NCBI GenBank assembly: GCA_937902285.1
Contig: CALGTB010000228.1
Coordinates: forward strand, 1-30,735
DNA length: 30,735 bases
DNA from: an uncultured Actinomycetes bacterium
Lineage (GTDB): Bacteria > Actinomycetota > Actinomycetes > S36-B12
Direction: 5' to 3'
Made by a program: the position numbers and the translations under genes. The notes below the pieces were generated by a model. It did not search any database, was not told the origin of the DNA, and worked only from the letters and a program-made list of their open reading frames with translations. Positions 1 through 6,137 of this stretch are shown piece by piece (position 1 is the first letter of the stretch; every line of letters starts with the position of its first letter).

Positions 1-1262
1 TCCGCGTCCGGCTGCGCGGCGGGGGCCGCCGGCGACGGGCGGGCCGGCGCTGCGGCCGCAGGAGCGGGGCCGGCGGCCGACGGCGCCGCATCAGGATGAA
101 CGGGCGCCGAGGCGATCCGACGCTCGAGCTGGTCGAGCCGGGCACGCATGCCCGCCTCGTCGGTGTCGGCGGCCGGCAGCAGCAGGCGGGCGCCCATGAT
201 CTCCAGGTGCAGCCGCGGGGCCGTGGCTCCGCGCAGCTCGCTGAGCGCCGTGCTGGTGACGTCGGCCGCGCGGGTCAGCTCCGACGGCCCGAACCGCTGC
301 GCCTGGGCGACCTCGCGGGCGACCTGGTCCTCCGGGGCGTCGATGAGGCCGAGCTCGGCCGCATTGGGCACGTTGTGCAGGACGATGAGGTCGCGGAAGC
401 GCTCGAGCAGGTCGGTGACGAACCGGCGCGGATCGTGGCCTGCGTCGATCACCTGGTCGATGACGGTGAAGAGCGCGGCGCCGTCGTGGTCGGCGAGGGC
501 GTTGACCGTGGCGTCGAGCAGGGTGGCGTCCGTCATGCCGAGCTGGGCCACGGCCTCGAGGTAGGTCACGCCCTCGGCGCCCGAGCCGGAGATCACCTGC
601 CCGAGGATCGACTGGCTGTCGCGGACGCTGCCGGCGCCGGCGCGGGCGATCAGTGCCAGCGCGGCCGGCTCGGCGGCGATGCCCTCGGCCTCGCAGTTGC
701 CGGCCAGCAGCGTGGCGAGCGTGCGGGCAGGCACCAGGCGGAAGGTGTAGTTGTGGGTGCGGGACCGGATGGTGGGCAGCACCTTCTCGGCCTCCGTGGT
801 CGCGAAGATGAACCGCACGTGCGGCGGCGGCTCCTCGACCAGCTTGAGCAGGGCGTTGAAGCCCTGCGTGGTGACCATGTGAGCCTCGTCGATGATGTAG
901 ACCTTGTAGCGCGACGACGCCGGCGCGAACATCGCCCGCTCGCGCAGGTCGCGCGTGTCGTCGACCCCGCCGTGGCTCGCGGCGTCGAGCTCGATGACGT
1001 CGATGGATCCCGGACCGTTCGGGGCGAGGTCGACGCAGCTCTGGCACACGCCGCACGGATCGGGAGTCGGACCCTGCTCGCAGTTGAGCGACCGGGCGAG
1101 GATGCGGGCCGTGGACGTCTTGCCGCAGCCGCGCGGGCCGGAGAAGAGATACGCGTGGTGGACGCGGTCGTTCTGCAGCGCGCGGCGCAGCGGGCCGGTG
1201 ACGTGCTCCTGGCCCACCACATCGTCCAGCCGCGCCGGGCGGTAGGTGCGATACAGGGCCAT
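1..1262 (-). CDS. dnaX: DNA polymerase III subunit gamma/tau, C-terminal end cut by window edge
   Basis: This is the clamp-loader ATPase of the replicative polymerase holoenzyme; it loads the beta clamp and bridges polymerase and helicase in the cytoplasm. The frame read from ATG at 1262 opens with MALYRTYRPARLDDVVGQEH, the classic DnaX start. It carries Walker A GPRGCGKTS (about residues 42-50), four zinc-ligand cysteines (C-x9-C-x2-C-x2-C spacing, about 64-79), the DEAH Walker B (IIDEAHM) and the sensor region FIFATTEAEKVLPTIRSRT. After about residue 365 the protein becomes Ala/Pro-rich, the tau-type linker, and is still open at base 1, so at least 420 residues are present and the C terminus is missing. 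No Shine-Dalgarno is visible; a TAGGGT hexamer lies 12 nt before the start, so the mRNA is leaderless or nearly so. The SRP RNA gene lies immediately upstream on the same strand. Confidence 0.97.
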   Translation of the reverse strand, partial: MALYRTYRPARLDDVVGQEHVTGPLRRALQNDRVHHAYLFSGPRGCGKTSTARILARSLNCEQGPTPDPCGVCQSCVDLAPNGPGSIDVIELDAASHGGVDDTRDLRERAMFAPASSRYKVYIIDEAHMVTTQGFNALLKLVEEPPPHVRFIFATTEAEKVLPTIRSRTHNYTFRLVPARTLATLLAGNCEAEGIAAEPAALALIARAGAGSVRDSQSILGQVISGSGAEGVTYLEAVAQLGMTDATLLDATVNALADHDGAALFTVIDQVIDAGHDPRRFVTDLLERFRDLIVLHNVPNAAELGLIDAPEDQVAREVAQAQRFGPSELTRAADVTSTALSELRGATAPRLHLEIMGARLLLPAADTDEAGMRARLDQLERRIASAPVHPDAAPSAAGPAPAAAAPARPSPAAPAAQPDA

Positions 1263-1274
1263 GGACACAGATGC

Positions 1275-1280
1275 ACCCTA
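1275..1280 (-). promoter_or_regulatory. Candidate -10 element for dnaX (TAGGGT)
   Basis: On the minus strand TAGGGT ends 12 nt before the dnaX ATG. With initiation about 7 nt downstream the leader would be about 5 nt, which fits the absence of a ribosome binding site. No clear -35 was recognised. Confidence 0.45.
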
Positions 1281-1304
1281 ACGTCGGGGCAGACAAGGAA
1301 GGGA

Positions 1305-1387
1305 CCCCCCGCACACCCGTCAGAGCCCGCTTACCCTTGCTGCCTTCCGGCCCTGGGGGGGTTCACGCGATGACGCCGCACGAGGGG
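1305..1387 (-). ncRNA. ffs: Small signal recognition particle RNA (4.5S-like)
   Basis: The minus strand contains the highly conserved SRP RNA core GGCCGGAAGGCAGCAAGGG (within about 1329-1355), the Ffh-binding hairpin with its GGAA-type tetraloop and asymmetric internal loop. The flanks close a terminal helix: the first ten bases (CCCCUCGUGC, from 1387) pair without a mismatch, allowing G-U, with the last ten (GUGCGGGGGG, ending 1305). The length of about 83-100 nt fits the bacterial small form lacking the Alu domain. The RNA works with Ffh and FtsY in co-translational targeting of membrane proteins. It sits 42 bp upstream of dnaX on the same strand with no obvious terminator between. The exact ends are estimated from the terminal helix. 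Confidence 0.93.
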
Positions 1388-1396
1388 TCGAGGCGA

Positions 1397-1402
1397 ACTC
1401 TA
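1397..1402 (-). promoter_or_regulatory. Candidate -10 for SRP RNA (TAGAGT)
   Basis: TAGAGT on the minus strand lies about 9 nt before the predicted 5' end of the SRP RNA. A weak TTCACC candidate for a -35 lies about 16 nt further upstream. Placement matches initiation near 1388-1390. Confidence 0.45.
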
Positions 1403-1436
1403 CGGGGCGGCCCAACGCGGTGAACAGGTCGGGAGG

Positions 1437-1442
1437 TAGCCT
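1437..1442 (+). promoter_or_regulatory. Candidate -10 for tRNA-Ser(GGA) (TAGCCT)
   Basis: TAGCCT ends 7 nt before the first base of the tRNA at 1450, the distance expected if transcription starts at or just before the mature 5' end. No convincing -35. Confidence 0.4.
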
Positions 1443-1449
1443 CCTCGGC

Positions 1450-1537
1450 GGAGGATTCGCATAGTGGCCTAGTGCGCACGCTTGGAAAGCGTGTTGGGGG
1501 AAACTCCTCACGGGTTCAAATCCCGTATCCTCCGCCA
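1450..1537 (+). tRNA. tRNA-Ser (anticodon GGA), CCA encoded
   Basis: The acceptor stem GGAGGAT (1450-1456) pairs with ATCCTCC (1527-1533), followed by discriminator G at 1534, the serine identity base, and an encoded CCA (1535-1537). The anticodon stem CACGC/GCGTG encloses loop TTGGAAA with anticodon GGA at 1484-1486, reading UCC and UCU. There is a long variable arm, as expected for a class II tRNA, and a standard T arm with GGTTCAAATCC. It is followed by a strong hairpin. Confidence 0.97.
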
Positions 1538-1558
1538 GCCCCGTCCACGGGCGGGCCC

Positions 1559-1600
1559 TGCGAGCGCGACCCACCGGGATCCCGGAGGGTCGCGCTCGCA
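1559..1600 (+). terminator. 42-nt near-perfect palindrome, likely terminator of tRNA-Ser(GGA)
   Basis: The two 21-base halves are reverse complements except for one A-A mismatch (1573 against 1586). The outer arms are 14 bp (1559-1572 with 1587-1600) and the inner part is the 12-base palindrome CCGGGATCCCGG (1574-1585). There is no T tract after it, which is common for actinobacterial terminators. Its position just after the tRNA and before the MFS gene supports termination. A protein-binding palindrome is an alternative. Confidence 0.65.
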
Positions 1601-1644
1601 CTCGGTTGCAGGCACCGCACGACCGCAGCGGCAAGGGGCGATAC

Positions 1645-2832
1645 ATGGTCACGGCCATCGATCGCACCGCCATGCACGCCCGGGTCGCCGGTGCCGTCGC
1701 CTACGGCGCCCAGGGACTGTGCTTCGCGGCGCTCGTCACCCGCATCCCGACGCTCCAGGACCGCTTCGCCCTGACCGACACGGCCCTCGCCGGGCTGCTG
1801 GCGCTGGTGCCCGTCGTCGCCGGCCTCGGCAGCGTGGCGGCCGGCGCCATGATCGCCCGGGTCGGCAGCGCACCCGTGCTGCGCGTGGTCGGTCCCATCG
1901 TCCCGCTCGCACTCGTGGCCACGGGCCTGAGCACCTCGTTGGCCATGCTCATCGTGTCGCTGATCGCGGTCGGCTTCGGCCTCGGATCCGTCGACGCGAC
2001 CATGAGCGCGCACGCCGTGTCGGTCGAGTCGCGCTACGGGCGCAGCCTCATGGGCTCGTTCTTCGCGGTCTTCAGCCTCGCCGGCATCGTGGGCGCGGGA
2101 CTGGCCGCCCTTGCCGCGGGCACCGACCTCGCGCTGGGCGCCTTCTTCGCTCTCATCGCCGTCGTCGTCATCCCCGTGCAGCTCGTCGCGGGCCCCCGCC
2201 TCCTCAAGGGCCGTGTCGAGATCGACGGCACCATCGACGACGTCTCGCCGCACCACCCGAACCGCGAGCACGTGCGCGTGCCGTGGCGCCCCATCGTCCT
2301 CATCGGCCTCGCGCTGGCAGCGGTCTACGTGGCCGACTCGGCAGCGTCCAACTGGAGCGCCGTCTACCTCAACGACGCCCTCGGCTCAACCGAGGCGCTG
2401 GCCGCCCTCGCCTACGCGTTCTACGCGCTGACGACGCTGGCGGCACGACTCGTCGTCGACCGTGCCGTCACCGCGCGCGGGCCGGTGCTCCTGGTGCGGC
2501 TCGGCGGAGGCGTCGCCGTCGCCGCGGCCCTCCTCGTGGCCCTAGCGCCCTCGCCGGCCTTCGGGCTCGTGGCCTTCGCGCTGCTGGGCCTCGGGATCGC
2601 CCCGGTCATCCCGCTCGCGTTCAGCGCGGCCGCCCAGCACGACCCGCTCGGCACCGGGGTAGCGGTCTCGCGGGTCAATGTCTTCAACTACGTGGGATTC
2701 GTCCTCGGCGCGCCGCTCATCGGCATCGTCGCCGACATGTCGTCACTGCGCTGGGCCTTCGCCGCCCTCATCCCCGTCCTCCTCATCGTCGTCGTGCTCG
2801 CGCCCGCCTTCGCCGTGCGCACCCGAGCCTGA
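1645..2832 (+). CDS. MFS transporter (YbjJ-like, 12-TM type)
   Basis: A 395-residue hydrophobic protein with about twelve predicted membrane segments in two halves separated by a charged loop near residues 190-215 (rich in His, Asp and Arg). It belongs to the major facilitator superfamily, secondary transporters driven by ion gradients in the inner membrane. Features seen are the amphipathic N terminus with a segment ending RIPTLQDRF, the conserved SVDATMSAH stretch in the first half, and VSRVNVFNYVGFVLGAPLIG in the second half, resembling the YbjJ/MFS_1 group of putative sugar or drug exporters. The substrate cannot be told. ATG 1645 was chosen because AAGGGG (1633-1638) lies 6 nt before it; an in-frame TTG at 1606 has no ribosome binding site. 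The gene lies between two tRNA-Ser genes on the same strand and has no operon partner. Confidence 0.88.
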   Translation: MVTAIDRTAMHARVAGAVAYGAQGLCFAALVTRIPTLQDRFALTDTALAGLLALVPVVAGLGSVAAGAMIARVGSAPVLRVVGPIVPLALVATGLSTSLAMLIVSLIAVGFGLGSVDATMSAHAVSVESRYGRSLMGSFFAVFSLAGIVGAGLAALAAGTDLALGAFFALIAVVVIPVQLVAGPRLLKGRVEIDGTIDDVSPHHPNREHVRVPWRPIVLIGLALAAVYVADSAASNWSAVYLNDALGSTEALAALAYAFYALTTLAARLVVDRAVTARGPVLLVRLGGGVAVAAALLVALAPSPAFGLVAFALLGLGIAPVIPLAFSAAAQHDPLGTGVAVSRVNVFNYVGFVLGAPLIGIVADMSSLRWAFAALIPVLLIVVVLAPAFAVRTRA

Positions 2833-2877
2833 GCCCCGCGCACCCGAGGCTGATTCGGCCCGCCGGACAGGGGCTTG

Positions 2878-2883
2878 TACCCT
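2878..2883 (+). promoter_or_regulatory. Candidate -10 for tRNA-Ser(CGA) (TACCCT)
   Basis: TACCCT ends 7 nt before the tRNA 5' end at 2891, the same geometry as at the other tRNA-Ser gene. It lies 45 bp after the MFS stop codon, so the tRNA has its own promoter. Confidence 0.45.
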
Positions 2884-2890
2884 TCTCCAC

Positions 2891-2978
2891 GGTGGCGTGT
2901 CCGAGCGGCCAAAGGAGCACGCCTCGAAAGCGTGTGTGGGGAAACTCACCGTGGGTTCAAATCCCACCGCCACCGCCA
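2891..2978 (+). tRNA. tRNA-Ser (anticodon CGA), CCA encoded
   Basis: The acceptor GGTGGCG (2891-2897) pairs with CGCCACC (2968-2974), followed by discriminator G at 2975 and encoded CCA (2976-2978). The anticodon arm CACGC/GCGTG has loop CTCGAAA with anticodon CGA at 2925-2927, reading UCG. A long variable arm marks it as a class II serine tRNA. The T arm holds GGTTCAAATCC. Confidence 0.97.
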
Positions 2979-3009
2979 GCTGGCCCGACCAAGCCGGGCC
3001 GCGCACGGA

Positions 3010-3056
3010 TGAAGCCCCCGCAGGGGCCGCCGAGAGGCGCTCCCGCGGGGGCTTCA
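3010..3056. terminator. Hairpin terminator between tRNA-Ser(CGA) and the convergent DUF1059 gene
   Basis: A perfect 12-bp stem: 3010-3021 (TGAAGCCCCCGC) pairs with 3045-3056, with a 23-nt loop that itself contains GC-rich inverted sequence. It lies 32 bp after the tRNA and 45 bp beyond the stop codon of the convergent DUF1059 gene, so it can serve both strands. Confidence 0.75.
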
Positions 3057-3100
3057 CCCATCCACCGCCTCCGCATGCCGTGCTCACACCACCGCGTTCC

Positions 3101-3337
3101 CTAGTCCTCGGGGAGGTCGGCGAAGGCTTTCTTCGTCGCGTTGTACCAATCCATGGACTTCTTGGGGTGCCGCCACCGGCCCTGCATCGCTCGACGCGCG
3201 TCGGCGTGGGTCGTGTCGCCCCCGCTCACAGCCTCCTTCAGGTGCCTGTCCTGCGCCTTGATGATGTCGTCGGCGCTCTCCCCGCGAGGGGCGAGCTCAC
3301 ATGGTCCGCCCAGGTCCTTACAGGTCATCGTCTTCAT
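3101..3337 (-). CDS. DUF1059 domain protein, probable ECF sigma target
   Basis: A 78-residue soluble protein beginning MKTMTCKDLGGPC, the hallmark start of the DUF1059 family, with two cysteines (C6, C13) in the conserved N-terminal block. It continues with EIIKAQDRH-like and HPKKSMDWYN stretches and a short acidic end. The family has no established function; the conserved Cys pair could bind metal or be redox active, but this is inference. The ATG at 3337 is preceded by a purine-rich GGGCGGGAG stretch. An exact TGTCACA-N16-CGTC promoter pattern lies upstream, between this gene and the sigma factor gene, which is on the same strand. The gene is therefore likely switched on by its neighbour, although read-through from the sigma gene is also possible. 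Confidence 0.85.
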   Translation of the reverse strand: MKTMTCKDLGGPCELAPRGESADDIIKAQDRHLKEAVSGGDTTHADARRAMQGRWRHPKKSMDWYNATKKAFADLPED

Positions 3338-3383
3338 GGCTCCCGCCCTTCCGTCCGTGGTTGCTGTCGTCCTTCACCTGACT

Positions 3384-3410
3384 GACGTCACTGAAAGCGG
3401 ATGTGTGACA
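3384..3410 (-). promoter_or_regulatory. ECF41-type promoter upstream of the DUF1059 gene
   Basis: On the minus strand TGTCACA (3410-3404) is followed after exactly 16 nt by CGTC (3387-3384). This is a full match to the TGTCACA-N16-CGTC pattern I know for ECF41-group sigma factors. It lies in the 85-bp gap between the sigma factor stop codon (3423) and the DUF1059 start (3337), about 46 nt before that start. A near copy with identical spacing precedes the sigma factor gene. Confidence 0.8.
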
Positions 3411-3422
3411 TCGACGGAGGAA

Positions 3423-4259
3423 TCAGCCCGTCGCCACACCGTCGCGACGGCGCGTGATCTGGGCCAGCAGGTCCGGGTCAGCACGGAAGGTGATCTGCTG
3501 CACGCGGCCATCAACGATGGTGAAGTCGAACGCGACCCGAACCTGGCCCCGATGGAACCACGCCGCACCCGGACGGTCGGCGACGAAGGCAGGCAGGGCA
3601 GCGGCCGCCGCGCCGTTGAAGAACGCAGCCACCTCCCGCTGGCCGACGATGCTGGCAGGGGTTCCGCTCTCGATCGCGGCAGCGTCCGCCGAGATCTCGG
3701 CATCGGGTGCCAGCAGGCGGAGCAGACCGTCGAGATCACCTCCGCGCGCGGCCGCAAGGAAGGCGTCCACGACCCGCCAGTCGGTTCGGCCTTCGGGCGC
3801 TGTCGCCTGCCGCACCTTGGCGCGGGCACGCGACGCGAGCTTGCGGGCAGCAGCCGGCGTGGTGTCGAGGACCGCTGCGACGGCGGGGAACTCGAAGCCG
3901 AAGGTGTCGTGCAGGACGAATGCCACCCGCTCCCTCGGTGAGAGCTGGTCCATGACCACCTGAAGGGCGACTCCGACCGTGTCGGCGAGCTCCACCTCCT
4001 CAGCCGGATCGATCGCAGTGTCGGCAGGGACGACGGTCGGCTGAGGCGTGGGCACCCGCCGCCTCAAACGGTCCAGGCACAGCCGCACCGTCGTGGTCGT
4101 CAGCCACGCTGGGAGGTTGTCGATCTCATATCGCGTGCCCTCCAGACGCAGCCAGGCCTGCTGGACGACGTCCTGCGCCTCCGACGGATCGCCCAGGATC
4201 CGGGTGGCCATGCCGACGCGCCGGGCTTGCTCGGCGACGAAGATCTCTGTGTTGTCCAT
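3423..4259 (-). CDS. ECF RNA polymerase sigma factor with SnoaL-like C-terminal domain (SigJ/ECF41-like)
   Basis: A 278-residue alternative sigma factor that directs RNA polymerase to a small regulon. Region sigma2 (about residues 5-70) includes ILGDPSEAQDVVQQAWLRL. Sigma4 (about 105-165) has LSPRERVAFVLHDTFGFEF and a helix-turn-helix with VLDTTPAAARKLASRARAK. After the junction DWRVVDAFLAAARGGDLDGL, a SnoaL/NTF2-like extension of about 110 residues follows, ending FRADPDLLAQI, comparable to the NPDKL-type end of ECF41 factors. In that group the extension modulates sigma activity in place of a separate anti-sigma factor, and no anti-sigma gene is adjacent here. The DGGG motif common in ECF41 extensions is not evident (SADAAAIESG instead), so the exact class is uncertain. 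ATG 4259 follows GGAGGAG; a longer in-frame reading to 4397 has no ribosome binding site. Confidence 0.92.
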   Translation of the reverse strand: MDNTEIFVAEQARRVGMATRILGDPSEAQDVVQQAWLRLEGTRYEIDNLPAWLTTTTVRLCLDRLRRRVPTPQPTVVPADTAIDPAEEVELADTVGVALQVVMDQLSPRERVAFVLHDTFGFEFPAVAAVLDTTPAAARKLASRARAKVRQATAPEGRTDWRVVDAFLAAARGGDLDGLLRLLAPDAEISADAAAIESGTPASIVGQREVAAFFNGAAAAALPAFVADRPGAAWFHRGQVRVAFDFTIVDGRVQQITFRADPDLLAQITRRRDGVATG

Positions 4260-4295
4260 GGTGTGCGCTCCTCCGTCTGTGACTGACACCTGTTC

Positions 4296-4322
4296 GACGC
4301 AAAGGCCCCTGCACGTGTGACC
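4296..4322 (-). promoter_or_regulatory. ECF-type autoregulatory promoter of the sigma factor gene
   Basis: On the minus strand GGTCACA (4322-4316) is followed after exactly 16 nt by CGTC (4299-4296). It matches TGTCACA-N16-CGTC in 10 of 11 specified positions. Initiation shortly downstream would give a leader of about 30 nt containing the GGAGGAG ribosome binding site. This implies the sigma factor activates its own gene. Confidence 0.7.
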
Positions 4323-4390
4323 GGATCGCCCGATCATGCCGCCTCGCTTGCCTCGTGGGGCGCTGGGAGGGGCGCTCACCTTTCCCCGCG

Positions 4391-4419
4391 AGGACACCGG
4401 TGACGGGACTAGCTAGCGT
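4391..4419 (+). promoter_or_regulatory. Candidate housekeeping promoter of the phosphoesterase gene
   Basis: AGGACA (4391-4396) and TAGCGT (4414-4419) are separated by 17 bp, placing initiation about 43 nt before the ATG at 4469. The 209-bp gap to the divergent sigma factor gene holds this and the ECF-type site. No ECF-type match was found in this orientation. Confidence 0.4.
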
Positions 4420-4468
4420 CAGCAGACAGCAGCTGAGCGCACGTTGGGTTCCTCACCGGGGAGTTGCG

Positions 4469-6121
4469 ATGACAGCACCTGACCGTTCCCATGCGATGGA
4501 CCATGTGATCCTCGTCCTCTTCGAGAACCGGTCCCTCGACAACCTCCTGGGGCACCTCTACGCACCCGAGGACGGGAAGGACTACGAGGGTGTTCTCGGA
4601 CGCGACCTGAGCAATCCGGTGCCTGACTGGGCCGAGCACCAGCCGCCGGACGGCACGGGCCGGGTTGCCGTGCACGTCGGTGACAGCCTGGACGCGCCCA
4701 ACCCGGACTCCGGTGAGGAGTACTTCCACACCAACACGCAGCTCTTCGGCATCCTGGACGAGCAGAACCGCTTCGCCGGCGGCGACGACATCAAGGCGCC
4801 GTACAACGCTCCCGCCGACGGGGCGACGCCCACGATGGACGGCTTCGTCACCGACTACATCTCCTTCTTCACCTGGGAGATGGGACGCCAGCCGACCTAC
4901 GACGAGTACGCGCAGATCATGCAGTGCTACACGCCCGAGCAGGTCCCGGTGCTCAACGGCCTGGCCCGCGAGTTCGGCGTCTTCGACCACTGGTTCTGCG
5001 AGGTGCCCTCGCAGACGTTCATGAACCGGTCGTTCTGGACGGCCGCCACCTGCAGCCCGCTGCCGACCGGCGGCACCACGAACACGCCGCTCGGCCACTG
5101 GATCCACGACAACACCGCCGAGACCATCTTCAACCGGCTCGAGGCCCACGGGCGCACATGGAAGGTGTACGTGGAGGGCGACACGGGTGCCTCGCTGACC
5201 GGCCTGATTCACTGGCCGCAGCTGCACGAGCGGTTCGCCACCCACTTCGTGCCGTTCAGCGAGTTCGAGAAGGACGCGGCCGCCGGCACACTGCCCGACT
5301 TCGCCATGATCGAGCCGAACCTGCTCGTCGGGCACGGGGACTTCCACCCCGCCGCTGGCGCCGCCCTCGTCAAGGGCCTCAGCCTGGATGTCGACGTCCC
5401 CTCGTCGATCCTGTCGGGCGATGCCTTCCTGCAGCGGATCTACGACGCCTACCGCGGCATGCGCTCCCCGACCGGGGCGAACGTCTGGAACACGGCGCTG
5501 CTCATCGGCTGGGACGAGCCCGGCGGAACCTACGACCACGTGCCTCCCGGGCCCGTGCCGGCGCCCGACCAGGCGGCTCCCGCAGGGCAGTTCGGCTTCC
5601 GCTTCGACCGCTCCGGCTACCGCGTGCCGGCCATCGTCGTGTCGCCGTGGGTCGAGAGCGGCTCGGTCTACGCCGACGAGCACCGTCACACCTCGCTCAT
5701 CGCGACGCTGCGGGGCCTCTGGGACCTCGGCGACCCGTTCACCGAGCGCGACAAGGCTGCCCGGCCGATCGACTACGTCTTCAGCCGCGAGACGCCGACG
5801 GACCCCGACCAGTGGGACGTCCCGCGGGCCAACCCGGTGCCGGCGTGGCAGATCGACTGGGAGGCCAGCGACCGGACACTGAGCAACCTGGGCAAGGTCG
5901 CCATCCCGGGACTCCTGCAGACCGCCAAGGAGAAGGGGTGGCCGGTTCCCCCGCAGCTGGAGGATCCGGCGTTCCACCTCACCACGAACCTCGCCTTCCA
6001 TGCCCAGCAGCTGCTGTTCCGCCGCATCTGGCCGCTTCTCGGTCCGCAGGACGAGGACCTCGCCCGGCTCGAGGCCACCGTCGCGCAGGACCTCGCGGAC
6101 GCCACGAAGCCCGAGGCCTGA
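4469..6121 (+). CDS. Phosphoesterase family protein (PF04185; phospholipase C / acid phosphatase type)
   Basis: A 550-residue metal-dependent phosphoesterase of the alkaline-phosphatase-like fold. The diagnostic metal-site motif ENRSLDN starts at residue 19. The central VPSQTFMNRSFW stretch matches the substrate/active-site region, WDEPGGTYDHVPP (D349-E350) is the second metal-binding block, and RVPAIVVSPWV followed by HTSLIATLRGLWDLG is the usual C-terminal signature. Relatives hydrolyse phosphomonoesters or phospholipids; the substrate here cannot be told. ATG 4469 follows GGGGAG (4458-4463). From this start there is no signal peptide, unlike exported plc-type phospholipases, which suggests a cytoplasmic enzyme. 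A longer in-frame reading from 4355 does not add a credible signal sequence. It is convergent with the next gene (16-bp gap). Confidence 0.9.
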   Translation: MTAPDRSHAMDHVILVLFENRSLDNLLGHLYAPEDGKDYEGVLGRDLSNPVPDWAEHQPPDGTGRVAVHVGDSLDAPNPDSGEEYFHTNTQLFGILDEQNRFAGGDDIKAPYNAPADGATPTMDGFVTDYISFFTWEMGRQPTYDEYAQIMQCYTPEQVPVLNGLAREFGVFDHWFCEVPSQTFMNRSFWTAATCSPLPTGGTTNTPLGHWIHDNTAETIFNRLEAHGRTWKVYVEGDTGASLTGLIHWPQLHERFATHFVPFSEFEKDAAAGTLPDFAMIEPNLLVGHGDFHPAAGAALVKGLSLDVDVPSSILSGDAFLQRIYDAYRGMRSPTGANVWNTALLIGWDEPGGTYDHVPPGPVPAPDQAAPAGQFGFRFDRSGYRVPAIVVSPWVESGSVYADEHRHTSLIATLRGLWDLGDPFTERDKAARPIDYVFSRETPTDPDQWDVPRANPVPAWQIDWEASDRTLSNLGKVAIPGLLQTAKEKGWPVPPQLEDPAFHLTTNLAFHAQQLLFRRIWPLLGPQDEDLARLEATVAQDLADATKPEA

Positions 6122-6137
6122 GGCTTCGGCAGAGGCG

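Noticed and set aside
96..1373. Long plus-strand reading frame of 425 residues opposite dnaX
   Set aside because: It lies antisense to dnaX, which has complete family motifs; the antisense product has no recognisable domain and is a by-product of GC-rich codon usage.
1450..3060. Genomic island between the two tRNA-Ser genes
   Set aside because: There is only one ordinary gene, no integrase and no direct repeat of a tRNA 3' end beyond normal tRNA similarity; both tRNAs are complete.
4391..4420. Possible ECF-type promoter for the phosphoesterase (CGTC at 4417)
   Set aside because: The heptamer 16 nt upstream reads ACACCGG, not close to TGTCACA, so the gene is not assigned to the sigma factor regulon.
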